Source: CAWANF01 sp963783355 (GTDB taxonomy: Bacteria; Bacteroidota; Rhodothermia; Balneolales; DATFMH01). From it: a stretch of 64,000 nucleotides of DNA. The stretch lies in the NCBI GenBank assembly GCA_963783355.1, contig CAWANF010000002.1, forward strand, positions 1 through 64,000, read 5' to 3'. The notes under the pieces were generated by a model, which was given only the letters and a program-made list of their open reading frames with translations, did no database searches and had not been told where the DNA came from. Made by a program: the position numbers and the translations under genes. Below are positions 36,868 through 45,722 of the stretch, piece after piece (positions within the stretch are counted from its first letter, which is position 1; the number at the start of each line of letters is the position of its first letter).

Positions 36868-38130
36868 TTACGCGAATATTTCCTGAACTTTTTTTATCGC
36901 CAGAATCAGTTTATCAATTTCTTTTGTCGTGTTGAAAATCGAAAAAGATACCCGTGATGTAGCCGGAATATCGAATCGATCCATCAACGGTTGTGCACAA
37001 TGATGTCCGGTACGTATAGCAATCCCCTGTTGGTCAAGCAAAGTTCCGACATCATGCGGATGAATATCCTCTACCATAAATGAAATAATTGAAGCTTTTT
37101 CTTTTGCTTCACCTAAAATCTTAATTCCATCTAATTTCGAGAATTTCTCTGTCGCATAATTTAACAAAAACTTCTCATAACCCTCGATATTCTCAATCCC
37201 AATCCGATTGATATAATCGATTGCCGCCCCTAAAGCGATAGATGCCGCAATGGACGGTGTTCCCGCTTCCATTTTGAAAGGAAGCTCATTATAGGTTGTC
37301 TTTTCAAATGTAACCCGATCAATCATTTCACCACCGCCCCGGTACGGGGGAAGCACTTCGAGCCATTCTTTTTTTCCATAAAGAACACCAATTCCTGTCG
37401 GACCAAACATTTTGTGTCCGGAAAATGCATAGAAATCACAATCCAGTTCCTGCATATCGACCGGAATATGTGGAGCCGATTGAGCGCCATCCAATAACAC
37501 CGGGATATTTCTTTCATGAGCCAGCTGAATGATCTCCTTAACCGGGTTTACCGTACCCAATACATTAGATACGTGAGTAACGGCCACCATTTTGGTCTTT
37601 TCATTCAGTAACCTTTTATATTCCTCGAGTATGAGATCACCTTTATCATCAATAGGAATTACTTTCAGGCAGGCGCCTTTTTGTTCACATATCATTTGCC
37701 AGGAAACGATATTAGCATGATGTTCCATTTCGGAGACAATAACTTCGTCTCCTTCGTTGATAAACATTCTACCATAAATCTGGGCAATCATATTGATACT
37801 GTCGGTTGTCCCGCTGGTCCAAATAATTTCAGCATCTTCCCTGGCGTTAATAAACTTACTGACTTTTTCCCTTGCCTCTTCGAAGAAATTTGTTGCTTCC
37901 TGACTCAGTGTATGGATTCCACGATGAACATTGGCATGCTCATTGGAATGATACTCTATCAGTCGGTCTAATACCGGTTTGGGCATTTGGCTTGAAGCGG
38001 CATTATCGAAATAAACCAAAGGATATCCGTTAACGGATCGATTCAAAACCGAGAATTCATCACGGATTGCCTGAATCTCGACATCATTAAATACTGGTTT
38101 CTTATGTAATGTATCGGAAGTTGTACTCAT
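36868..38130 (-). CDS. sufS: Cysteine desulfurase SufS
   Basis: 420-residue group II PLP enzyme that releases sulfur from cysteine as a persulfide for Fe-S assembly. PLP-binding Lys240 in FSGHKMFGPTG, the HH pair 137-138 over the cofactor and the catalytic Cys378 in RTGHHCAQPLM are all present; the short Cys loop marks the SufS rather than IscS type. Its start overlaps the sufD stop by four bases. Confidence 0.95.
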   Translation of the reverse strand: MSTTSDTLHKKPVFNDVEIQAIRDEFSVLNRSVNGYPLVYFDNAASSQMPKPVLDRLIEYHSNEHANVHRGIHTLSQEATNFFEEAREKVSKFINAREDAEIIWTSGTTDSINMIAQIYGRMFINEGDEVIVSEMEHHANIVSWQMICEQKGACLKVIPIDDKGDLILEEYKRLLNEKTKMVAVTHVSNVLGTVNPVKEIIQLAHERNIPVLLDGAQSAPHIPVDMQELDCDFYAFSGHKMFGPTGIGVLYGKKEWLEVLPPYRGGGEMIDRVTFEKTTYNELPFKMEAGTPSIAASIALGAAIDYINRIGIENIEGYEKFLLNYATEKFSKLDGIKILGEAKEKASIISFMVEDIHPHDVGTLLDQQGIAIRTGHHCAQPLMDRFDIPATSRVSFSIFNTTKEIDKLILAIKKVQEIFA

Positions 38131-39470
38131 GCCAGATCCATAATTTCCTGGCCTCTTTTGGTATATTTCGAAACAGCTTCACTCAATTGTTTCCTGACGG
38201 AATCTATTGGGATTTGTTCGATTATTTTTAAGGCAAAACCATACGAAAGAAGTTCCCTGGCCATTTCATCGTCTAAACCACGGCTTTTAAGGTAAAAAAC
38301 TTCATCCAAATCCAGTTGTCCGACAGTAGCACCGTGTGAACATTTCACATCGTCTGCAAATATTTCCAGCTGGGGTTTTGTATCTACTTTTCCATGCTCC
38401 GATAACAATATATTCCGGTTTTCCTGGAATGAATCCGTTTTTTGAGCTTCTTGATGCACATAAATCTTACCGTTAAAGACAGAATGTCCATATCCGTCAA
38501 TAATGCATTTATGCAGCTGATGGCTGGTACAATGAGGTTTCAGGTGATCAATTTTCGTATGTGTATCAGAAAGCTGATTACCATTAACCAAAACCAATCC
38601 ATCTAAAGTACAATCAATTTGTTCTTCTTTTAATGAAGCTAAAACATCGTTTCTGGAAAGTTGAGCCCCGATTTGAATAGAATATGACTCATAGGTACTG
38701 TGTTTATACAAATCGGTCCCGATACGGCTTACATGAAATGCATTTTTGCTCTCTCGCTGCAACTTGATATGCAGCATGGAAGCCCCTTCGTGCATTTTTA
38801 TTTCTGTTACCGGCACCGTCAGGTAAACATTTTCACCTAAGCCGATATAATCTTCAACCAATGTAAATTTGCTGTATGAGCCTGCGATTATCAGGTTTCT
38901 TGGGGTCGTAAAAAAGGGTTCAGACTGACGTGTAGACAAATAAACCAAATGAATCGGCTTTTCCACCTTGGTGTCTTTGGGAATATTAAGAAAAACGCCA
39001 TCCTGGCTCAAAGCGGTATTAAAAGGAATAAACGGATCGTTTTCTAAAACCGCATGCCGACCTAATTCATTTTCAATGATTTTCGCATATTTCTCATCCG
39101 CACCGGAGATCGAAGTTAAAACCAAATTGTCCGGCAAATCTGAAACAGATGAAAGATTTTCATCATACGCACCGTTTACAAAAACAATCCTCGCTCCTTC
39201 CGCTTCCGGGATTAAGTATGATTTAAGGGCATCAGGTGAAATCTTATCCGGCACATTCGTATACGGAATAAAAGATTCTTTATACAATGAACGGAGATTG
39301 GTGTATTTCCATTCTTCGTGTCGTGTAGTCGGAGCAGGTATCGTCGCAAGCTTTTCGGTATCTTTTTCTCCTATTTTGTCGAGTAAAGGAGACTTAACCG
39401 AAATATCTTTCCGGTACCTGAGTAAATCGGTAAAAAAACTATTTTCCTGATTTTTCATCAGTTTACTCAT
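38127..39470 (-). CDS. sufD: Fe-S assembly protein SufD
   Basis: 447 residues, the SufD partner of the SufBCD scaffold. A variable N-terminal helical part is followed by a right-handed beta-helix core (GASMLHIKLQRESKNAF to SVFNGKIYVHQEAQKTDS) and the SufBD C-terminus with DDVKCSHGATVGQLD and FYLKSRGLDDEMARELL. It shares one base with sufC and overlaps sufS by four. Function by family: dimerises with SufB and helps iron entry. Confidence 0.95.
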   Translation of the reverse strand: MSKLMKNQENSFFTDLLRYRKDISVKSPLLDKIGEKDTEKLATIPAPTTRHEEWKYTNLRSLYKESFIPYTNVPDKISPDALKSYLIPEAEGARIVFVNGAYDENLSSVSDLPDNLVLTSISGADEKYAKIIENELGRHAVLENDPFIPFNTALSQDGVFLNIPKDTKVEKPIHLVYLSTRQSEPFFTTPRNLIIAGSYSKFTLVEDYIGLGENVYLTVPVTEIKMHEGASMLHIKLQRESKNAFHVSRIGTDLYKHSTYESYSIQIGAQLSRNDVLASLKEEQIDCTLDGLVLVNGNQLSDTHTKIDHLKPHCTSHQLHKCIIDGYGHSVFNGKIYVHQEAQKTDSFQENRNILLSEHGKVDTKPQLEIFADDVKCSHGATVGQLDLDEVFYLKSRGLDDEMARELLSYGFALKIIEQIPIDSVRKQLSEAVSKYTKRGQEIMDLA

Positions 39471-40237
39471 TATCTAATTTCTCCGTTTACGGGTATTTCG
39501 GAAGTTATCCAGTCGTAACCACGTTCTTCAAGTTCCAATGCCAGATCTTTGCCGCCGGATTTAACGATTCGTCCTTTAACCATGACGTGAACGATATCCG
39601 GAATGATGTAATTCAGCAGACGCTGATAGTGAGTGACCAATATAATGCCCTTCGATTCGTCGGCTATCTTGTTTATACCGTTGGCGACAATCCGCAATGC
39701 ATCGATATCGAGGCCGGAATCCGTTTCATCCAGGATTGAAAGCCGGGGATCCAATACCGCCATTTGAAGAATTTCATTTCTTTTCTTTTCACCACCTGAA
39801 AATCCGGCATTGACACTCCGGTTTAAAAATTCAGGTTCCATGTCCACAATTTTTAATTTCTCACGTATATAATCGTCAAATTCCAGAGGATCGAGTTCTT
39901 CTTCACCATGAGATCTTTTCACAGCATTATAGGATTGTCTGAGAAATGTCTGGTTAGATACACCGGGAATTTCAATCGGATATTGAAAAGCCAGGAACAG
40001 GCCTAAACGAGCACGATCTTCGGGATCTAAATCCAGGATATTTTGCCCGTCAATCAAGACTTCGCCTTCCGTTACTTCATAAGCCGGATGTCCTGCCACA
40101 ACTTTTGCAAGCGTACTTTTGCCACTGCCATTGGGCCCCATTATCGCGTGTATTTCACCGGCATTAACTTCCAGGTTGATCCCTCTTAAAATCTCAGTGC
40201 CTTCTATATTGGCATGTAAATTCTTTATTTTTAACAC
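39470..40237 (-). CDS. sufC: Fe-S assembly ATPase SufC
   Basis: 255-residue ABC-type ATPase of the SufBCD complex. Walker A GPNGSGKST (34-42), FSGGEKKRNEI (signature), LSILDETDSGLD (Walker B and D-loop) and the switch His in LVTHYQR are complete. It is a soluble ATPase, not a transporter, that drives shape changes in SufB-SufD. Forty-one bases downstream of sufB and overlapping sufD by one base. Confidence 0.96.
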   Translation of the reverse strand: MLKIKNLHANIEGTEILRGINLEVNAGEIHAIMGPNGSGKSTLAKVVAGHPAYEVTEGEVLIDGQNILDLDPEDRARLGLFLAFQYPIEIPGVSNQTFLRQSYNAVKRSHGEEELDPLEFDDYIREKLKIVDMEPEFLNRSVNAGFSGGEKKRNEILQMAVLDPRLSILDETDSGLDIDALRIVANGINKIADESKGIILVTHYQRLLNYIIPDIVHVMVKGRIVKSGGKDLALELEERGYDWITSEIPVNGEIR

Positions 40238-40278
40238 TTCTACCGAATAATTAAGTTTATAATTGTTTGATTTTCTTA

Positions 40279-41724
40279 TTAACCAACACTTCCTTCGAGC
40301 TTAATACCCAGCAATTTCGTCGCTTCAACAGCAAACTCCATGGGCAACTCTTTGAAAACCTCTTTACAGAATCCGTTTATGATCATGGAAACGGCGTCTT
40401 CTTCACTAAGGCCTCTTTGTTTCAGATAAAATATTTGATCTTCTCCTACTCTTGAAGTAGTTGCCTCATGCTCAACCTGAGAGGTATTATTTTGAGATTC
40501 GATGTAAGGAAATGTATGCGCCCCACATTGATCGCCGATCAACATGGAATCACATTGAGAATAATTTCTTGAATTATCAGCCTTCGGGCCAACACGAACC
40601 AGGCCGCGGTAACTGTTATTCGAATTACCTGCAGATATCCCTTTGGAGATGATGGTACTGCGGGTATTTTTCCCGAGATGGATCATTTTGGTTCCGGTGT
40701 CGGCCTGTTGACGATTGTTGGTCAACGCCACGGAATAAAATTCACCATTCGAATGGTCGCCTTTTAAAATCACACTCGGATATTTCCAGGTAATAGCGGA
40801 GCCGGTTTCGACCTGCGTCCAGGAAATCTTGGAATGATGGCCGCGACACATACCGCGCTTGGTGACGAAATTATAGATACCGCCAACGCCATTTTCATCT
40901 CCTGAATACCAGTTTTGTACGGTTGAATATTTAATTTCAGCGTTATCCAGCGCGACGAGTTCTACAACAGCCGCATGTAATTGTGTCTTGCTGAATTTGG
41001 GAGCGGTACAACCTTCCAGGTAACTGACATAGCTGTTATCCTCGGCGATAATGAGCGTACGTTCAAACTGACCTGAATCCTCGTTATTGATTCGGAAATA
41101 GGTCGATAATTCCATCGGCGAAATGGTGTCTTTGGGAACATAACAGAATGAGCCGTCCGTAAAGACTGCCGAATTCAGCGATGCGAAAAAATTGTCGTTA
41201 TAAGGAACAACCGAACCAAGATATTTTTCAACGAGTTCGGGGTATTTTTGAATAGCTTCTGAAATCGGACAAAAAATAACACCCGCTTCCGCCAGTTTTT
41301 CTTTAAACGTTGTAGCGATTGAAACACTGTCAAAAACGGCATCGACGGCAACGCCGGAAAGCATCTTCTGCTCTGACAAAGGAATACCTAATTTTTCATA
41401 GGTTTCGAGCAGTTTGGGGTCAACTTCATCCAGACTTCCCTTTGTTTCTTTCTTCTTTGGAGATGAAAAATAAATGATATCCTGATAGTTAATTTTGGGA
41501 TATGTAATATTAGCCCAATGATGAGGTTCTTCCAGTGTTTGCCAGTGACGAAAGGCTTTCAACCGAAATTCCATCATGAATTCCGGTTCGTTTTTCTTTC
41601 GTGATATTTCTCTGATTATATCTTCATTTAATCCACGTGGAAATTCATCGTACTCAATATCTGTAACAAAACCGTATTTATACGGCTGTTTAACCATTTT
41701 ATCGATGGTTTGAGTATCACTCAT
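40279..41724 (-). CDS. sufB: Fe-S assembly scaffold SufB
   Basis: 481 residues, the scaffold on which the nascent cluster forms. Typical stretches are the N-terminal KNEPEFMMEFRLKA, the beta-helix core with SYLEGCTAPKFS and NWYSGDENGVGGIYNF, and the C-terminal HEATTSRVGEDQIFYLKQRG. First gene of the series sufB-C-D-S. Its promoter must lie in the 522-base gap upstream, where no SufR or IscR site was recognised. Confidence 0.96.
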   Translation of the reverse strand: MSDTQTIDKMVKQPYKYGFVTDIEYDEFPRGLNEDIIREISRKKNEPEFMMEFRLKAFRHWQTLEEPHHWANITYPKINYQDIIYFSSPKKKETKGSLDEVDPKLLETYEKLGIPLSEQKMLSGVAVDAVFDSVSIATTFKEKLAEAGVIFCPISEAIQKYPELVEKYLGSVVPYNDNFFASLNSAVFTDGSFCYVPKDTISPMELSTYFRINNEDSGQFERTLIIAEDNSYVSYLEGCTAPKFSKTQLHAAVVELVALDNAEIKYSTVQNWYSGDENGVGGIYNFVTKRGMCRGHHSKISWTQVETGSAITWKYPSVILKGDHSNGEFYSVALTNNRQQADTGTKMIHLGKNTRSTIISKGISAGNSNNSYRGLVRVGPKADNSRNYSQCDSMLIGDQCGAHTFPYIESQNNTSQVEHEATTSRVGEDQIFYLKQRGLSEEDAVSMIINGFCKEVFKELPMEFAVEATKLLGIKLEGSVG

Positions 41725-42246
41725 AATTAAACCTTAGTATATTTCTTTGCTCTATTCTTATTGCAGTTACACGGATCTGGACAACTTTTGAACGAACCAT
41801 CTTTTCATCTCATTCCGCCTCTGTTTTTAACTGAACTAAATATAAGAATTATATATGTACTTATACAGTTTATGACGCACGAAAACGCACTTTATTTTAA
41901 CTCAATCTAAATAAGAAATCAAGCGGTTGCGATTATAATATTACTATATAGTTATTTTTTTGTGATGCATTTTATGAAAACCTGATATGAATACTCAGTA
42001 TTTTTATTTCATTCAGCCAGAAGTGTTTCAACCAAATGAAGGAGAATATCATTCCGGTGTTGAAACAGTTAGCAACAACAGCATATACAATCTTGCACGC
42101 TACCATTAAACGGAAAATTATATGGCAAACTTGTCGTTATATACCTGTCAAATATTTAAAAGTCTGAAAGGCAACGTGATAAAACTTTTCTAATCATTAC
42201 ACCACATTCTTATATTTGATCAACAAAATTACATGATTTCTAATTC
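41725..42246. other. 522-base intergenic gap between divergent sufB and GH13 genes
   Basis: AT-rich region that should hold both promoters. A 43-codon plus-strand frame (42036-42167, beginning MKENIIPVLKQL) is basic and unlike known proteins; it is not supported as a gene. No tRNA, riboswitch or strong hairpin was recognised. Confidence 0.4.
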
Positions 42247-42261
42247 GTGAATTATCATTTT

Positions 42262-43635
42262 ATGAAAAAGTTATTATCTACAGGCTTGTTTCTTGCCTTT
42301 GTCATTCCCCTTCTATTTTCCACTAAAAGTTATGGTACAACCAGGGGCAGCGTACAAGACTCTTCGGTTGTCGTTCATCCAAAATGGTCCCGGAATGCGA
42401 CGATTTATGAGATTAATGAAAGGCAATTTTCGAAACAAGGTACTTTTCGCGCTATCATTCCGCAGTTACCTCGCTTAAAGAAGATGGGAGTAAAGATAAT
42501 CTGGCTTATGCCAATTAATCCCATTGGCAAAAAGAATCGTAAAGGCCCATTAGGCAGCTATTATTCCGTACAAAATTACTTAAAAATTAATCCTCATTAC
42601 GGGACATTAGGCGATCTCAAAACGTTAGTGAATGCGATTCATAAAGAAGGAATGCATGTCATCATTGACTGGGTCGCTAACCACACGTCATGGGATAATG
42701 TGCTCACCAAAACGCATCCTGATTGGTATAAGCATGATAAAAACGGGAATTTTGTTCCCCCCGTCAAAGACTGGACAGATGTTATCAAACTGGATTACTC
42801 CAAACCCGGATTGCGTCGTTATATGATCAATGCCATGGAATACTGGGTAAAAACAGCGAATATCGACGGATTCCGTTGTGATGTCGCCAGCATGGTCCCT
42901 ATCGATTTCTGGATTCAGGCTCGAAAGGATCTCGACAAAATCAAACCGGTCTTCATGTTAGCGGAAGCGGAATCACCAAAGATGCATCGTGCCTTTGACA
43001 TGACTTACGGCTGGAATCTGTATCATCTGTTTAACGATATTGCCGCAGGTAAGAAGAATGCCAGTGACATTGAACCGCTGCTAAAAAAAGAGAATCAAAC
43101 CTATCCCCGGGATGCTTATCGAATGCTTTTTACTTCAAATCATGATGAAAATTCATGGAACGGAACGGTTTTTGAACGATTAAAAGGTGGCGCCAAAACG
43201 TTTGCGGTTCTTACAGCTACGATGAACGGAATGCCACTTGTTTACGACGGACAGGAAGCGGGCATGCGTAAACGTCTCAAGTTTTTCCAGAAAGATCCTA
43301 TTATTTGGAGAAAGAGCAGCTTTTCCGGATTCTACACGAAATTATTACATCTTAAAGAGCAAAATAATGCCTTATTGAACGGAGACAAAGGCGGTGCTTT
43401 ACAAATCATTCAAAACGATAAGCCTAAAGCTGTTTTCGCTTTTGTCAGGGAAAAAGACGAACAAAAAGTTGTGGTTATTACAAATCTGACAAACCAATCC
43501 CAATATGTTGATTTGCAATCAAAACCAATGCAGGGAACGTACAAGAATTTATTCACAGGGAAAAAACAGGAAATATCATCTAATCTCAAAATAACTCTAA
43601 AACCATGGGAGTTTATAATTTTAGAGAAACGCTGA
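42262..43635 (+). CDS. Secreted GH13 alpha-amylase-family enzyme
   Basis: 457 residues from the ATG at 42262, chosen over the GTG five codons earlier because it begins a good signal peptide (KKLLSTGLFLAFVIPLLF). The TIM barrel has all four GH13 regions: DWVANH, nucleophile Asp207 in GFRCDVASM, acid/base Glu235 in MLAEAES and Asp295 in FTSNHDEN. A C-terminal beta-domain follows. It cleaves or transfers alpha-glucosidic bonds in the periplasm or outside; the exact substrate is unclear. The aldo/keto reductase gene follows by 26 bases. Confidence 0.9.
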   Translation: MKKLLSTGLFLAFVIPLLFSTKSYGTTRGSVQDSSVVVHPKWSRNATIYEINERQFSKQGTFRAIIPQLPRLKKMGVKIIWLMPINPIGKKNRKGPLGSYYSVQNYLKINPHYGTLGDLKTLVNAIHKEGMHVIIDWVANHTSWDNVLTKTHPDWYKHDKNGNFVPPVKDWTDVIKLDYSKPGLRRYMINAMEYWVKTANIDGFRCDVASMVPIDFWIQARKDLDKIKPVFMLAEAESPKMHRAFDMTYGWNLYHLFNDIAAGKKNASDIEPLLKKENQTYPRDAYRMLFTSNHDENSWNGTVFERLKGGAKTFAVLTATMNGMPLVYDGQEAGMRKRLKFFQKDPIIWRKSSFSGFYTKLLHLKEQNNALLNGDKGGALQIIQNDKPKAVFAFVREKDEQKVVVITNLTNQSQYVDLQSKPMQGTYKNLFTGKKQEISSNLKITLKPWEFIILEKR

Positions 43636-43661
43636 GATTATTTAGAAAAACATAAATAAGA

Positions 43662-44606
43662 ATGTCTGAAAACGGAATACCCAAAATTACTATCGGGCCT
43701 GATAAATTTGAAATATCTGTCATAGGTTTAGGCATGATGGGACTTGCGGGAACCTGGAATCCGGATGAGGTGGGTCCGCAAAACATTGAAAACGCCACAA
43801 ATGCTTTTGCCGCTGCATTAGAGACCGGAATTAACTTTTTTGATCACGCTGATATCTATGGCCGGGGTGCCTGCGAATCCGTTTTTAAATCATGTATGGA
43901 GAATATTAAGCCATCACGCGAATCTCTGTTCATTGCCAGTAAATGCGGGATTGTGTTAGAAAATGACTCGGTCCCCTATCATTACGATTTATCATTTTTG
44001 CATATCATGCAAAGTGTCCAGCAATCTCTGGAACGTATGGGCTTAGATTATCTTGATCTATACCAGATTCACAGGCGGGACCCGATGACGCATCCTGCTG
44101 AAACAGCGCTTGCTTTAAACAGGCTTATGGAACAGGGACTGATAAAAAATGTGGGTGTTAGTAATTATAATCCGGCTCAAACCCGGGTTTTGGAAAAATA
44201 TCTGGAAAAGCCAATCATATCGATCCAGCCGGAATTCAGTTTGTTGCATTTGAATCCGATATACGACGGAATCCTGGATTACTGTGAAGAAACAAATGTT
44301 TCATTATTGGCATACAGTCCGATAGCTAAAGGATTACTTGCAGGAAAACCAGCTCATGAAGAGGCTTCACAGAACAAATTAGCTAAATTGTGGCCTGTAT
44401 TAGATGAAATAGCTAAGGAAAAAGAAGCTGTTCCTTTTCAGATAGCCCTGGCATGGTTAATGCACAATCCAGCTAATGTTATTCCAATCTATGGCAGTAA
44501 TAATCCTGAACACATTACGGAGGCTGTTAATGCGAGCAGAATCAGCCTGGAAAAAGAAGAATGGTATCGGTTATGGTCAGCGGCCCGGTCTGAACCGCTG
44601 CCATAA
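43662..44606 (+). CDS. Aldo/keto reductase
   Basis: 314-residue NADPH-dependent oxidoreductase with a TIM-barrel fold. The tetrad is complete: Asp61, Tyr66 (DHADIYG), Lys94 and His137 (LYQIHRRDP). The YGSNNPEH stretch near the C-terminus binds the cofactor phosphate. It resembles the YdhF/oxidoreductase group, but substrate is not predictable. Likely co-transcribed with the GH13 gene; convergent with pta (eight-base gap). Confidence 0.9.
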   Translation: MSENGIPKITIGPDKFEISVIGLGMMGLAGTWNPDEVGPQNIENATNAFAAALETGINFFDHADIYGRGACESVFKSCMENIKPSRESLFIASKCGIVLENDSVPYHYDLSFLHIMQSVQQSLERMGLDYLDLYQIHRRDPMTHPAETALALNRLMEQGLIKNVGVSNYNPAQTRVLEKYLEKPIISIQPEFSLLHLNPIYDGILDYCEETNVSLLAYSPIAKGLLAGKPAHEEASQNKLAKLWPVLDEIAKEKEAVPFQIALAWLMHNPANVIPIYGSNNPEHITEAVNASRISLEKEEWYRLWSAARSEPLP

Positions 44607-44614
44607 CGAAAATT

Positions 44615-45601
44615 TTAATCGGCCAACAAATTACAGACAGCCGCCGTATTAACGATATCCTGCCAGGAACATCCGCGGGACAGATCATTCATAGGCCGTG
44701 CTAAACCTTGTATAATCGGGCCTGTTGCAAAAGCACCTGCCAAACGTTCTGTTATCTTATAGGCAATATTTCCTGCATCCAGATTTGGGAAAATGAAGAC
44801 ATTAGCTTTGCCGGCAACCGGTGAATCCGGGGCTTTGCGAGCAGCGATAGCCGGAAGCAGGGCAGCATCAAACTGTAATTCCCCATCAACCAGCAGATTG
44901 CTCTTCCTTTTTTTTGCTTCATTGACAGCATCGGTAACCAGGCTTACACTTTCATGCATCGCGCTGCCTTTCGTCGAAAACGACAACATGGCCACAACAG
45001 GATGTTCTCCTGTCAGTTTTTGGTGAGTATCGGCCGAATCTATCGCAATACTGGCAAGCTGAGCAGCCGTGGGATAAGGAACTACGGCACAATCGCCATA
45101 AGTAAACACACGTCCGTCGGGCAGCGACATCAGGAAAGTGCTGGAAACGACATCCGAACCTTGTTTCAATCCAATAACCTGAATGGCTGCTTTTAAAACA
45201 TCTCCGGTTGTGTGAACGGCACCGGCCACGCAACCATCGGCATTTCCCGTTGCCACAACAGAGGCGCTGTAAAATAGTGGTTGGCGAATTGTGGCATCCG
45301 CTTGTTCCATAGTTAATCCTTTGGCTTTACGCCGTTCATAAAGCCTTTCAGTGTACATCTTAAGATTGGGATCCTCATCAGGCAAAAAGTATTGAATCGA
45401 GTCCGGAAGTTCGATATGTTCGGTGGAAGCTCGTTTTTCTACGGCTTTTTGGCCTCCAACCAGAATAACCTTGCAAATCCCCTCTTCTGCTAAATAGGAA
45501 GCGGCCCGAATCGTCCTGAGATCGCCAGACTCGGGAAATATGATCGTTTTATCTCTTTCAATAGCTTTTGTCCTGAGTTCACTGATAATATCCATAATCA
45601 A
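44615..45601 (-). CDS. pta: Phosphate acetyltransferase
   Basis: 328-residue enzyme interconverting acetyl-CoA and acetyl phosphate. It is the short form with the PTA_PTB catalytic domain only (TIIFPESGDLRTIRAA, GCVAGAVHTTGDVL, MLSFSTKGSA, VFIFPNLDAGNIAYK); the long N-terminal regulatory domains of E. coli Pta are absent. Works with the acetate kinase encoded about 2 kb upstream on the same strand; an unrelated lipoprotein gene sits between them. Start may be the second Met. Confidence 0.95.
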   Translation of the reverse strand: MIMDIISELRTKAIERDKTIIFPESGDLRTIRAASYLAEEGICKVILVGGQKAVEKRASTEHIELPDSIQYFLPDEDPNLKMYTERLYERRKAKGLTMEQADATIRQPLFYSASVVATGNADGCVAGAVHTTGDVLKAAIQVIGLKQGSDVVSSTFLMSLPDGRVFTYGDCAVVPYPTAAQLASIAIDSADTHQKLTGEHPVVAMLSFSTKGSAMHESVSLVTDAVNEAKKRKSNLLVDGELQFDAALLPAIAARKAPDSPVAGKANVFIFPNLDAGNIAYKITERLAGAFATGPIIQGLARPMNDLSRGCSWQDIVNTAAVCNLLAD

Positions 45602-45722
45602 ATTTTGTCATTATTTAATAGTTAAAATCGAAACAAATGAAAGAAATTCAGACACTGGTGTCTATTTCAAAATGGGGTAATTCTTTACATTTTTTGATTC
45701 ATAGCTGCATAAAGAACCAATA

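Noticed and set aside
41725..41880. SufR or IscR operator at the sufB promoter
   Set aside because: No convincing palindrome of the known type was seen and no regulator gene is nearby.
42036..42167. 43-codon open frame in the sufB-GH13 gap
   Set aside because: Basic, low-complexity composition, no ribosome-binding site and no recognisable family; chance frame is likely.
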